Part shown: piece after piece, positions 12,540-24,687 of the stretch | Layout of the letters: every line of letters starts with the position of its first letter | Position numbering within the stretch: the first letter of the stretch is position 1 | NCBI GenBank assembly: GCA_037954665.1 | Contig: JBBMOL010000370.1 | Span: 248,001-312,000 of the forward strand | Reading direction: 5' to 3' | Origin: Laguncularia racemosa | Lineage: Eukaryota > Streptophyta > Magnoliopsida > Myrtales > Combretaceae | DNA: 64,000 nt | The notes under the pieces: generated by a model | What the model was told of the DNA's origin: nothing | The model's input: only the letters and a program-made list of their open reading frames with translations | Database searches by the model: none | Position numbers and translations under genes: made by a program

Positions 12540-13760
12540 AGCCATCCATCCTAAGAGCGTAAGTGTTTCAAAATCCATCATAGAACCAAGATCCTCCCAA
12601 TAAAACAGTGGCTGCATCCATTGAAACATCACAATTAACAATATTTTCACATTTGCCAATTTGGATAGGATCTTTAACCTTCTACTAACTTCTATTGAAC
12701 TTTTCTCACCAAACTAATGTAAACCATAGGGCTTTTGATGTGGCATGGTTTGCAATCTTGCACAATAGACATATGCATTAAGATAAGATTAGTACAACTA
12801 CCTCCACCAACGATAAATGTATAAGCTTTACCTTTCATAATTCCCTTATTATAAAATAAATTCCCCCTCTACTTGTCATCTTCTAAAGCATGGATATGTA
12901 AATCTTGCCTAACCATTAGGATATAACATCACCTTCTACCCCTTGCATGTCATCCCTTTCTTCATCAAACTCCTCGTGTCTAGCCTCAACATCATCTATC
13001 TCCTTCTCTTCACTGTCTACTCCCATCTTTGGAACTTTTCTTTTCAAAACATTCTTTTTGAACATCACATGATAAGTCTTAGACTTTATTACTTTCACCT
13101 TTCTTAGAACTTCTATGTTCCTTCTTCTCAAGTTTTGTATTCTTTTGTTTTTCTTCCTCTCGTGGAACTTCTAATCTATCAACAAGATTTAGTGATCTAC
13201 CTTTGGTCCTCAACCTTTGTCTTTGAACCCTAAGTGCTAGCTTTATTACATCATCTAAAGTTTCATGAGACTGTAGTTCCACCACATCTACAATCTCATA
13301 TTCCAATCTTGAAATGAATCCTGCTATGGTTTGTTCTTTAGGCTTTCTTACTTCACATCTTATTAGAAGGCCTCATACTCCTATGCAAAATCCTTCATAC
13401 AATTTCCCCTTGTCTCAAACTTTGCAATCTTCTATACAACTCATGCTTGTAATATTGGGGTAAAAATCTCTTTCTCATCACCCTTCACATCATGTTCCAT
13501 ATTATCACCTTCATTTCTCCATCTTTTTATCTCCTTTGAATCTTTACATTCTTCCATCACAACAATGCATACCTTGTTAACTCCAAAGTAGCCATTTTAA
13601 TTTTGGTTGTCTCATCATACTCATAGCATTCAAATAATCTCTCTACTTGTTGCTTCCAATCTAGATAATCATTTGGAGATCTACAAACATCAAATTTAGG
13701 AATCTTCAATTTGAAAATTTCCAACTTCCGTATTAGTTGATTCACTTTAGCTATAAATTC
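12540..13760 (-). pseudogene. Ty3/Gypsy gag-protease relic
   Basis: On the minus strand, gag begins near 13745 with a retrotransposon capsid region (KLKIPKFDVCRSPNDYLDW, VERLFECYEYDETTKIKMA). It continues with EYEIVDVVELQSHETLDDV and ALRVQRQRLRTKGRS at 13306-13200, the distal part of capsid. A charged linker follows at 13131-12916. The protease region at 12840-12780 reads KAYTFIVGGGSCTNL, where the family norm is IIDGGSCTN, so the catalytic Asp codon (12806-12808) is Gly. Frames are interrupted repeatedly and no RT follows. The element is a truncated dead copy, transcribed leftward from the primer-binding site at about 14280. Confidence 0.8.
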
Positions 13761-13982
13761 AACTATAATTATCCCCTTTTCCTTTTAACTACTCAGCATC
13801 TCTTCTAGCACACCTTTGCTTCCAATCTAGATAATCATTTGGAGATCTACAAACATCAAATTTAGGAATCTTTAATTTGAAAATTTCCAACTTTCGTATT
13901 AGTTGATTCACTTTAGCTATAAATTCAACTATAATTATCCCCTTTTCCTTTTAACTACTCAGCATCTCTTCTAGCACACCTT
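13651..13982. repeat. Two-copy tandem duplication of 166 bp inside the Gypsy relic
   Basis: Positions 13651-13816 and 13817-13982 are head-to-tail copies differing at two positions that I can see. The unit covers the 5' untranslated region and first codons of gag, so the gag N-terminus is present twice. The near-identity implies a duplication much younger than the surrounding decay. Confidence 0.95.
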
Positions 13983-14272
13983 CCACCATTTCCACATATT
14001 CCTTCATTATTATTCCTAACAACAGCAAACCCCCCCTTTCCCCCAATAGAGTGTAAATCAAAGTAAGTTGTACAATAATCATTGTGCATATCATCTCTGC
14101 AAGGTTTGCTAATTGTTGACTCACTCACCTCTTACAACATTCCTTTTTCTCCTCTGAACACTACCAATACTACCACTTTTACTATCATTAACACTCTCAT
14201 TCAACATATTATAATTTCACCACCAAATTCAATTAAATACTTTTATAATCAAACAAGAAGGGTATGAAACAA

Positions 14273-14290
14273 GTGCTCTAATTCCAAGAT
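14273..14290 (-). other. Gypsy primer-binding site and LTR end
   Basis: On the minus strand the sequence reads GCACATCA, a short spacer, then TTGGAATTAGAGCAC, a variant tRNA primer-binding site. It lies about 530 bp upstream of the Gypsy gag start and in the right orientation, which would put the 5' LTR from 14290 rightward. Confidence 0.5.
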
Positions 14291-15886
14291 GATGTGCCTA
14301 AAATCCTTGAGCTAAAATAAAGACACAATCGAAAGCACAACAAATAAACAAAGCTTGAATCTTTCTGGTATTTTTGGGTTTTAACTTGTTCAAAAGGAAA
14401 TATTTTTTCAGATTTTTTTAATGATTTAAGACAACTAAAATAGAAGAATATGAACAACTACTTGAATTAGAATTCAACAATTAAACTGGAAATAAGGGTG
14501 TTCAAACTTCCATCACCAACATGACCTATAGTTTATGGAAATCAAATGAGTTTAATTGAAACAGTTAGTATGATCCACGACTAGATCAATTTAAAGGGAT
14601 CACCACAATCAAAAGAATATTCTAACTGATATGATCAATAAGGACAAGCGCTTTCAACAAGATGAAAGGTGTCACACAATAATCAAGAAGAGTCAATAAT
14701 TTTAATATTCATTAAAAAATAACAATCAACTAACTCATGCACAGGGTTACATACGTATTTCTACAAGATAATTCTCATGAAAGGAAAGTACTAGAAAGGA
14801 ATCAAATAACTATCTAAAAGGAAATAAAATAACTGCATTCCTAATTCTTCAAGCTCTATAATATTCTCTTTCCTAATCTAAAAGATTCGAAATAACGTCC
14901 AATTCTAATTAAGATTTTCCTGTATGAATAACTTCTTCAAAAAGTTGTTATCAAAAGCCTCTTCCAATGTATCTTTGAAGTATTCTTTTGAAAAGTCTCT
15001 AGCTTGTTATCAAAAGTAACACCAACTCTGTCTTTAGAATCAAAACCTTTCATTGTTTTGAAAATTGTCTTGCATTCCAAAGCCTAACCTCAAGGCATTC
15101 TTCTAACTTAAGTTATTCTGTGAGTTTAAACTTGTCTTTTTCCTATAGACAAATTCTTTGCTTCCTTCATTTCTATCACAAACTCTATAGCAGCTGTAAA
15201 CCTGACTTTTATTGACTTGTTTCTTGCAATCAAAACCTTGACCAACTTTATTTGAATCTAACTTTCTTTGTAGCCTTTTGAAATAAAACTTAGATTCCAA
15301 TTCCTGTCAATTCTTTTGTTGCTCTACTACCTCTGAAGGGTAGCATTTTCAATTTGATTAGATATATACCTCAATTATGATTGCAACACTCAACGCCTAT
15401 CCCAATATCAAAGTGTTCATCATCATACTTTTCATGCACATGCACCTCTCAGTTCACACAATTGTGGCTCCCACCTTAAACACCCTACACTCCCCATTGC
15501 TTATTCTAATGTGTTAAGTTATTTCTCATTGACACTTGATATTTCCTATAATTGTTGTTACATGCTAGGCATTCTCCACCTAACATCATTATCCAAATCC
15601 GAATTCACATTATTTACATTATCACTCTTATTTACCTAGCATCATTATCCAAACCCAAATTCACATTATTTATATTATCACTCTTATTTGACATTGTCAT
15701 CACATTCAAACACACATGCTAATTTTGAATCATTAACACTCTCAAGTGCATAATTCTTCAATAAAGTTTAGCAAACAAGTACAAATCCTCAAGAGCCCTA
15801 AATCAAAATCAAACCACGTAAATCATAGCCTTAAATTCACAAAAATTGAATGCAAAACCATAATCATCTCCTATTACATATCTTCA
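14290..15886. other. Probable LTR and flanking DNA of the Gypsy relic
   Basis: By position this should hold the 5' LTR of the Gypsy relic, but its outer end could not be fixed. The stretch has no supported gene. It contains a 56-bp two-copy tandem duplication (about 15578-15633 and 15634-15689). Confidence 0.35.
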
Positions 15887-15909
15887 CTTTAATACCAATC
15901 ATGATGTGC
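15887..15909 (-). other. Second LTR/primer-binding-site junction
   Basis: On the minus strand, GCACATCA is followed by a short spacer and TTGGTATTAAAG, matching the layout at 14290-14273. The shared 8-bp LTR end and PBS-like sequence suggest a second related retroelement end, with the LTR to the right and its body lost or replaced. Confidence 0.4.
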
Positions 15910-16000
15910 TTGATTTGCTTGACTTGATGAATCTAGCAATAGAAGACTAAAATTAAAAAATGTGCTATGGAACTAGAAAGCAAACAAACATATAAACAAC

Positions 16001-16005
<5 letters not shown>

Positions 16006-16033
<28 letters not shown>
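16006..16033. repeat. (AT)n microsatellite
   Basis: An uninterrupted AT dinucleotide run of about 14 units. Confidence 0.95.
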
Positions 16034-16037
<4 letters not shown>

Positions 16038-16649
16038 ATACTAGTTAAATTAAATCAATATCAATCCAATATGATGCACAAATCTAGAAATATCAATGTC
16101 TTGATGTTAAAACAAAAAGTTTAGAAGAAGAAAAGTTTAAAGCAAGAACCTTCCCATGTCTTAAATAATAATAAGATGGTCAGAAAATTCATTAAAAAAA
16201 CTTCATATTAACCCCAAGCTCATGTTAATAATGGAAAAACTATGAATATTTAAATAAATAAAAGAAACATATAAAAGCAAAGTTAGTATGTCAAAACAAC
16301 TTCATTTGGACACCCCCAATGTTCGTCATTTAGTTCAAATGCACTCAAGGTAGTTGAATGAAGCTTAAGGGCGTTCGAGCATTAACCATCCTCTTGATTT
16401 TAAGAAGCTTCTTAGTAACTACCACGTCTCTTCTCATAGACTTCATTCAAATGCTCCATTGTCTTAATCAATTGGAGTCCTTTATCTTCACCTATTTGCA
16501 TGTCTCTTCCATCCTATCCTCTAATATAAAAAACAGGAGAATCCTATAGAACAAAAATGTGATAGATGATTTTTTACATAATACCAAACTCTTTAAGAGA
16601 ACTCTTTTGACACAATTTTAAGGGTCAAATTAGCAATATCCTTGCCAGA

Positions 16650-16860
16650 AACTAGAATGAGCTAGGTCGACCTATTGACCTAGCTCAAACCGACCTATGG
16701 GCGCTAGTTTAACCTACCATGAAACCCGTTGGTTAGGTAGGTTTTGGATAGGTTAGCAACCCATTCGAACTAGTAGGTTGGTGAACCAAAACCAACTATT
16801 TAGCCAGTTCACCAACCTACTAACCTAACCCAGCGTAAACCAATAGGTTAGTGGACCCTT
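16650..16860. repeat. Subterminal repeat region, probably the left end of a hAT element
   Basis: The region is dense in AGGTT/AACCT motifs in both orientations. It includes an 11-bp inverted repeat, TGAGCTAGGTC (16658-16668) against GACCTAGCTCA (16677-16687). It lies upstream of and in line with the hAT transposase relic, as expected for a hAT subterminal region. The exact terminus is not identified. Confidence 0.45.
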
Positions 16861-17589
16861 GCAATAAAAAATAAATAAATAAAAAAGACCAAAGCATGCA
16901 TGTAGGCGTCGGAGGGGGAAAAAATAAAAGGAGAGGTGGAAGTAAACAAATGTCTGCAATGTCTTGAAGAAAGAAAGAAAAAATGAAAAAAGGAGAGAAG
17001 GAAGAGGACAAATGGATGCAAAGAATGAAACAAAGAAGGAAAAAGCGAAACAAAGAAGGAAAAAGCAAAACAAAGAAGATAAGAAAAAGGTTAGTAGAAT
17101 TTGAAAATAGTGGAGTGGAGGAAGACTTATTCATGCAGTAGATAATAGAATTGCAAGCATAAGTTCTTGTAGGCATAGGAAGTAGAACACATTCAAACTT
17201 TTTAATTTGAAGATTACGAGATAGGAGAAAATTTGAACATTGCGAGAAGGTTTTATATATTCATGCCTCTACATTCACTTGGTTCTCTATGGAAAAAAGA
17301 AAAATATACTCAATCTCTTGTGCATTCGGTATTTTATGTGCTCTCATTTGCTTAACTCTTCAATTTATTTAACTTGAAGGTACTTTTGTTATATAGATTA
17401 TTGTTGTTGCTTATATTTAATTCTCTTAATACGTAAGTTTCTATTTGCACAGATATATGAATCGATTTATGTTAGGATAATTTGTATATGAGAATTATGT
17501 CACTAGATAAATGATGCATGGCAAGTACAAAAGAGACTAATAGCGCTTAAGATTTTTAACAAACACTATATGATGCAAAATATTTTTTG

Positions 17590-18965
17590 TATAATAAGTA
17601 TTATTTTAGGTGAATACTCATTGGCTAAAAATAGTTTTTGACAATGTGACCGCTAACACTACATCACTTGATGAACTTCAAGCATTATGTCAACCCATAA
17701 TAGATGGCATGTTTTTCTACGTACGATGTGCCGCCATATTTTAAATATCTGAGTTAGAGATAATCTAAATTGTTTAGATTTTAAGATGTCACCTATAAGA
17801 CAAGTAATTGGCTTTTTAACTGATCATCTATCTGTAAATAAGGCATAGAGAAAATTTTGTATTGATGATGAAATATAACCTAAAAAATTTAGAAAAGATG
17901 TTAAGCATAGGTGAAATACCACTTATCAACTTCTAGAAAATACAATTTCCTATAAAGATGCATTGTATTCTTTTGCTACAATGAATGTCCCAAACCATTC
18001 ACTATACCCCAACAATTGGGATGTATATAGTAGAATGTTAAATGTGCTTGGAGTTTGCCATGAGTTTACTCTAACGTTTTCTTAAATGTACCAAGCTAAT
18101 ATTCACTTTTTCCTAATGAATGCTATAAACATACTATCGGTACTGCTTGAAGCCTAAAGTGACCCATTTCTTTAGGTAGATGTTAATGAAATAGTTGCAA
18201 AGTTGTTGCTTTATTATAGATAAATTTCTACCATTTATCTTATTACTTCTATTTTAGATCTATGTTATAAGAAAGACATGCTTTTAGAATATCTCAATTT
18301 ATATTATCAAATTCTTGACATATTTTCTGAGACTCAAGACACTTATGCCGTTATCATGACACAAAAACTACGACAAGCAATCCAAGTAACAAAAGACTTA
18401 TTTTCTAACTTTTTTACTATATATGGTGGTTAAGTTCCCCATAAGTCTCTCACTGTTCCCCAACTCACATGGTGCCATGTATGGTCTTACCATCCCTGCA
18501 CAACAAATGATGGCACAAAGGTTGAAGTAGCACCATGCTGATTCGAGTGAGTACATGGAACTTGACCACTATTTCAACACAAACTTTGAATTTAGTTATA
18601 GTAGTATCATAGACTCAACGTCTTGGACTGGTAGAAGAGGCATAGAAAGACTTATTCTATTCTCTTTCAAATGGCTCACCAAGTTCTTACTGCTCTTGCA
18701 TCAACAATAGCTGTTGAACAAGCTTTCGACATAGTGGGCCTTATCCTATCACGACAATGATCAAGACTATCACCTATTAACGTTAAGGCACTAGCTTGCG
18801 TGGAGGATTGGTCAAAGGTAAGGAATAGAACATAAGAGTTGTATGAGACGTTTAGTAAAGAAGATAAATACTCCAGTGACTTTGTCCTGTCTAGGGGGAA
18901 CTCTATTGGCTTAACTCTTGATCTCAAGTAAGACGCAACAAGTTGAATAATATTTATTTTCATTA
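17590..18965 (+). pseudogene. hAT (Ac/RICESLEEPER-like) transposase relic
   Basis: Cut-and-paste transposase of the hAT superfamily, now only fragments. Recognisable pieces in order: VFDNVTANTTSLDELQAL at about 17637 (family wording TVDNASAN, around a catalytic Asp); a stretch resembling HVRCAAHILNL and VRDGL at about 17715-17780; FRKDVKHR*NTTYQLLE at about 17890 (family: DVKHRWNSTYLML, with Trp replaced by a stop); and the C-terminal hATC dimerisation block ALASTIAVEQAFDIVGLIL then RLSPINVKALACVEDW at 18690-18815. Stops and frameshifts occur throughout and no BED zinc finger was seen. It is non-functional. Confidence 0.8.
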
Positions 18966-19574
18966 TACAACTTATTGTAAGCAAAATTAATTCATAAGGA
19001 TAGTAATACTACCTTATTTACTTTTTGCACTAGGTTAGAGATAATTTGTAAGGAAAGTAGTAATCTCTTATTTATTTTTCTCATTTAATTGCAGATTCTA
19101 TGAATCGCATATAAGAGATAAGGTCAAATGTCCCCCTCTTTTCTGTAATAGTTTTAATCAATCAATAAAATTTGGGGTTAGCATTCCCCCAATGTACTGG
19201 ATTTGTCACCAATTAATGAGACAAATATCATTTATTGTCGCAAAAATGGTGGATTAATTTTCCACGTAAATAAAATTTACAAAGGAAAAAAGGGGGAAAA
19301 AACGCCCAAAAAATATAGATGGATAAGAAAAGAAGAAATTAAGGGCCGATTCACGTGAACCAGCCCAACCTTTCCTATCAAAGCCAATGCTGGTTCACTT
19401 CCCTCCCGACCCATGACCCAACAAGTCAAGGTCGAGCCTTAGTCGATTCTAAACCAATCTGATGTCTAATCCTTGCTCTAAGAGTGTAGTAACCAGTCCT
19501 CTAGGAACTTGGACTCCTTCCTTGCAATATGCAGCTTCAAAGCTAAAGCTCACAATTTGTGACACCACTTACAA
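18966..19574. other. Intergenic DNA, nothing recognised
   Basis: Contains a CACGTG-bearing stretch near 19351 and a GC-richer block up to 19470 that may belong to the right end of the hAT relic. No terminus was identified. Confidence 0.35.
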
Positions 19575-20450
19575 ATCTAAATACGGTACAATACGAATAT
19601 AAACAAGTTTGTATATGGAAAAAATCAACACGAGACACAAATAGATCAAACCCATTTAAATAAGAAAAAATTTGTGTCCAAATTTAGTTTTAACCTACAG
19701 ACCTAATTAAGACCCATTAATTAAATAGGTATTGTAAATATATCTCAAGTTCAACCCATAAGCCTATTTAACAATAACATAATTAATAATATATATAGCA
19801 TATGTAAATATACATTAATAAATGTGTGTGTGTGTATAGGTTGTACTTAAATATAAACTATAAATAAGGTGTATATATATTTATTATATGCATATACAAA
19901 ACAAATATATAATTTAAATACATATATTATATATATTAGCCCATATATTACAATAATATATGTATGTTTTACTCAAATATAGATTATAAAACTATGTAAC
20001 ATGTATAGAGAGAGAACATATATAATAAATATATAATATATATTTATGTATATAATATGTTTATATAAATTATATAACTATAAAACATATATATTATGTA
20101 CACACACATATAAATATATATATATAACACATATACTATATTATAAATTATATAACTTTATTTTATTAAACTCATCTTGTATTGTAATTTTATATTTACG
20201 TGTTAAGATTATATTATTTTTATTTATAAATGTTAATTTTATTATTGTTTTTTTCTTATATATTTATAACTATTTTATAGATTTATTTTTAACTTTTTAA
20301 TCAGTAAATAAGACAAACCCAAACATAAAACACAACTATTAAATGGGTTGAATTATATATTTAGGTTTTTATATACGATTAATAAACGGATTAAGTTACA
20401 ATTGAGATTTTCAAGACACGAATTTGTTTAAACACAAATACAAAACACAA
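19575..20450. mobile_element. Possible non-autonomous hAT-like element with AT-rich core
   Basis: The flanks are inverted: TCAAACCCATTTAAATAA at about 19647 mirrors ATTAAATGGGTTGAA at 20338-20352. Further out, TACGAATATAAACAAG mirrors the ACACGAATTTGTTTAAACAC stretch at about 20416. The interior is an extreme TATA/ATAT-rich tract. The architecture fits a degraded TIR element; ends and target duplication are not resolved. Confidence 0.4.
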
Positions 20451-20699
20451 CAGATGAACAAGAATTACCAACCATCATAACTAAACAAACCTCAAAATGT
20501 ATGAAGTCCTCTACGATACGTAATGGGTGAGGGTCATTGTCACCTACTCTATTAGGCCCATCCTTCAATTATTAGCCTAAAAAAAATTTAATGATCTATC
20601 TTAGTACAGTCGCTCTAAATTTAGACAAACAAGCACGTTTATCTCTCTAACTATCACGCCAACTAGTATCTTACTCCAAGTGAATTCGTTGGTAGATAC

Positions 20700-21195
20700 T
20701 ACGACTCTGCGATACCTTTTTCATGTTTATTATTATCGGTAGTATCCTCTCAATTCCTTTATTCCCGTTTTCTTGGTTTCATGGACAATTAAATTTTGGC
20801 TCATTGGCGTGGAAGTTGCCGAAAAATCGCGAAAGGATTGCAGAAGGAAAATCATATGAATGTCATTGCCGCAATACATGTGGAGATATGATAACCATAG
20901 GGAACAAACTTGCCTGAAAAGCGATTGTATACAGCATGTAGTGCCACACATCTAATAACTTGTGAGTGTCTCTATCCCTACACAGAATTGAGAGCTTTCT
21001 CACATGGCAGGCACTTCTTTTTCCAGAGCATTTTCCCCCATTCGTCAAGTGAAAGGCACTCCCTATCAACAACCATATATATGGCGTATCTTTATGCAAT
21101 TGTCTAAGCTTGTATGTTGTCGCCCTGTAATTATGTGCACATGCATACCAGTTGAGCCCCATTCCAGCTACCAATATAATTTACCTGCTAAATAA
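20700..21195. other. Unidentified moderate-GC block with open frames on both strands
   Basis: About 500 bp of less AT-rich sequence stays open in several frames (for example + 20723-20917 and - 20863-21174) and carries no motif I recognise. It could be a gene or transposon fragment, or a non-coding transcript. I do not assign a function. Confidence 0.3.
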
Positions 21196-21829
21196 TAAAT
21201 AATAAAAGGTTTAATTTTTTTTAGAAAAGTACACTTTCAATCATTATTTTTCTATTTGAGTCTCAACTATTTTTTTCCTTCAATTCAAGTCTTTATTATC
21301 TTCCAACTTTTACAAATTAGAATTTTATTAATTTTGCTAAGTTTTCCATCAATTATTGACATGTGATAACTCCTCATCAGTCAATAATAATTCATTTAAA
21401 TAAATTTAATTAGATAAAATAAAAAAATGGAAAAAAAAAAAGAAAAAGGACAAAAAATTAGAATTAGATAATATCTTTTCTTATTGTATAAGTTTACATT
21501 CAAACATAAGTGATTAACAGAATAAGTGATTTTGAAGGGTGATTAAACTCCATTCAATACCCATCTTTTCTTTCCAAGTTGTCTCTTTCAAACATTAAAA
21601 TGGTCTTCCAAGCAGACAGTTTTTAGCAAATGGATGCCCTCATTTTTGTTTTTGTTCCTTCATTTACGGTTGAGCAAAACGAAAGCTTGGATCATCAAAT
21701 TTCAAAAAGAAAAATCCTTAATTAATCAAACTTTTTTGCAACATCTCAATTTTAAACACTTCAATGAATGTAATAGATATTATGATTCATATGTGAAATT
21801 AGTATAGAATTGAGATAGAGCAGTATGGT
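21196..21829. other. AT-rich intergenic DNA, nothing recognised
   Basis: Non-coding, AT-rich sequence with an A-rich tract at 21417-21450. Confidence 0.4.
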
Positions 21830-23080
21830 TACAATATGCTAGTGCAATAAGTAGTTTGATGTATGCTTCACATTACACAACTTTTATAGAATCTTCTCGT
21901 ATAATGAGACTGGCTTAAAACTCATCTCCTACTATGTTTTTAGCACCTCAATATCTAATATTTGTGTCTACCTTATTTAAATATTTCGTTTGAATATGGA
22001 GATTAGATACTCTTTAGTTTCTTTAATACCTTCTAACTCTTTTTTTAAATAATAGATCATCTACATAAATTTAAATGATCACACCATATTTTTCCTTAAA
22101 CCTAGAATAAAGGCACGTCTAACAAAGCTCTCCAATTGTTCTATATAAACTTCTTCCTTGAGTTAACCATTCAAAAATGTTTGTGTTAACATCCAGTTAA
22201 CGCACATAAAACTTGCAAATGGATGCCAATACTGTAACAACTCTAACTGAAGTCATCCTTAGCAACAAGAACATGTGTATCAAAAAAATCAATACCTTCA
22301 CCTAGCCCATACCCTTTTGCAACTAACTTAGGCCTTAAAACTTTGTAAGGATTCATAGGTGTTATATTTTCGCTTAAATACCCTTTTCTACTCTAGTGTT
22401 TTAGATCTTGGTGATGAATTAACCATAATTCAAGTATTATTGGATAATATTCGATTCATTGCGTCATTAATTTCCTCTTTTGAAAAATTGCCTCACCAAA
22501 AGACGTTACTTCCCCTAAAATATTTAGGATCGTTATCTATACTCAAACTATGAGAATTTCCTTTACAATGGAAATCTTACTTCCTTCGGCAAGAAAAGAT
22601 AGAGCTTCAGGACCAATGAAATCTAACCCAAGATTCTTTTCTTTCTTATCTCTTTGACTCCTTCTAGGTTCCGTTTTTATAATATCCCTTGAATTTTTTC
22701 ATGAGTTCTTTCGGATCTTTTCTCAATTGAGTTATTTTTAGTTTTATCCTCAATGAATTCAATATCTTACATCCCGACAATTATATTGGACTCTAAATCG
22801 TATATACAATATATGCGTTATAGTTTGAGGCGTATCCTACAAAGATACCATTTTGTCCTCTAGGTCCTAGTTTGGTCCATTTTGGGTCTCTGACCCTATT
22901 ATATGTAATACCCCATATGCTCTAAAATAACTCAAGTTGGCTTTCCTTCCTTTACAAACTTTATACGGTGTACAACCACTTCTGGATGCGAGTCAATTTA
23001 AGATCTCATACGTAGTTATTAATGCTTCTTCACATAGACTAAAAAAGTAGTTTTACATTTAAAATTGAAGGATTTACCTT
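21830..23080 (-). pseudogene. Ty1/Copia integrase C-terminus and reverse transcriptase relic
   Basis: Minus-strand fragments in Copia order. The integrase tail reads EEALITTYEILN, SGCTPYKVCKGRKANLSYF and YNCRDVRY near 23030-22790. The start of RT (MNRILSNNT, KRVFKRKYNTYGS-like) lies near 22460-22360, a TQTFLNG*LKEEVYIEQLESF block (family: KTAFLNGELKEEVYMEQPEGF) near 22190-22130, and ELEGIKETKEYLISIFK near 22040. There are many stops and frameshifts, no LTR and no gag. It is clearly a different family from the Copia element at 48705-54063, judging by the wording of the conserved blocks. Confidence 0.8.
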
Positions 23081-23507
23081 TATGTTGCGATGTATAGGAT
23101 GCAGAAATTTGGTTAACAATACCATTTTAATTACAGTTGTTTCATCAGTCCTACATAGTAATTTTTAAATAAAACTATCAGAAATTAATCAATCAATGCA
23201 ATTAAAAAAATAAATTTAATTTCCAACATCTAATCATATTCACAAGGAGAAACCAACACAAATATTTGTCCAATATTACTATCAACAAATTGAAAAGAAG
23301 AATAGGCAGAAACAAGAACATATATCTGACATGGCCTAATCTATAGTTGGATGCTTAGACCTCTTCTTGTTAGATTTTTGGGAAGGTAGCTGCTGTTCAA
23401 TGAATTGCACACGTGATTGCTGCTGAATATGTTGCATAGGCAGCTTATGTTGAGCATATGGAAACATAGATTGTTGCACTGGTGGTTCAAAAGACTCTTG
23501 TGCAAGT

Positions 23508-23745
23508 CTTAGTGATTCACTAAGTCTTCGAGATTCCAATAATGAAGGTGTTGATACATTTTGTATAGGAAGTTTATGAGATTGTAATGTAGGCCTAAAT
23601 GACCCACTAAGTCTCTGATCTCCTTATAGTGGAGGTATCGCTGCATGTTGCACAAGAGATTGAGAAGATTGTTGTGTAGGCCCAAATGATTCACCAAGTC
23701 TCCCAACTCCTTGCTATGGAGGTGTCAATGACTCTGGCAATAAAA
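23508..23745 (-). repeat. Three-unit degenerate repeat in the CACTA protein C-terminus
   Basis: Translated units of about 27-30 codons begin RLGESFGPTQQS, RLSGSFRPTLQS and RLSESLRLAQES. Each is followed by a Gln- and Pro-containing spacer (LVQHAAIPP, LPIQNVSTPS, PVQQSMFPY). Unit spacing is about 80-90 bp. Confidence 0.7.
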
Positions 23746-23909
23746 CTTGTGGTGAGGAAACCTGTCCTGGTGGAGGTACTCTAGTCGATGTAGATGTTGA
23801 CACTAATGAAATCCCTCCCTATAGCTGTATAAATTGTGTGCTGAATTCTTTAAGTTGGTTAAACTCCTTTTGCAATTTCTAGAATTTTTCAAGTTGTACA
23901 ATTTGTTTA

Positions 23910-24687
23910 GAAAGAAAGGAAGCTCGATAATGAGGCGGGCGTATTTGATGGGGATCAAGTAGCATCAAGAGTTCACGAGCCAAAGTCTAATGACCCGCTA
24001 CATGGTATTGGAGGTCCAATGACAAGAGCTAGAGCTAAGCGAGTGGGAGAAGCCTTGCAAGGATTAGTTATGGAACTCCAAGAGCAAGAAGCAGGTCGAC
24101 ACAAGTCTAATTCAAGTCCCGAGTTAGTAAACATAATATATCAAAGCACGGACGAAGCGGAGGCCATCAACGATGGAACAACAGCCTTCAGCAAAGGGAA
24201 GGCCGCCGGCCTAGAGGCAAAGGAGAGCCGGCCTTCTTCGTCGGCCTTGAAGGAAGCAACGCCGGCAGGTTAAGGCCGCCGGCCTTGGAATCTGCACCGC
24301 CGGCGTAGAGCCAGCCTAGACATCCGTAGAACGTCTCTTCTTTTTCTCTTTTCTTTCGTTATTTCAAAGCCAGCCATATATGCATTTAGGCCGCCAGCTT
24401 ATGTGATATTTCGACTATAACACCTTGTTTTGTCATTTGAAAGGACAGTTTTATCAATTTGAATGAAAATTTCCTTGAGAGAATCCTCTCTTCTTTAGTT
24501 CTTGCAATTAGAACTTCCTTCGATTTCTTCATCCTAAAGGCTTGGAGAAATCTATCCGGATAGCTTAGGTTCTAATCGACGGGTTCGATTGGGGTCAGGT
24601 TACGTTTTGTTTTCGATTCAATTTCGATTCTCGGTTTGAATCCATCTTGAACGCTGGGTCTTAGATCGATATCTAGGGTTCGCGTCA
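23910..24687 (+). mobile_element. Ty3/Gypsy 3' end (pol C-terminus plus probable LTR) inserted in the CACTA gene
   Basis: The plus-strand frame from about 23911 reads HGIGGPMTRARAKRVGEALQ at about 24000, then GLVMELQEQ. The GPMTRARAKR block is characteristic of the C-terminus of many plant Gypsy polyproteins. It is followed by a GC-rich GCCGCCGGCC-repeat stretch (24200-24310) and then LTR-like sequence ending GTTCGCGTCA at 24687. CACTA coding resumes a few bases to the right on the opposite strand (LGYGGLKPLP). The 5' part of the Gypsy element is missing. The LTR start is not determined. Confidence 0.55.

Noticed and set aside
24019..24273. Plus-strand 84-codon frame as an independent host gene
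   Set aside because: The GPMTRARAKR wording continues upstream in frame and is the C-terminus of a Gypsy polyprotein.
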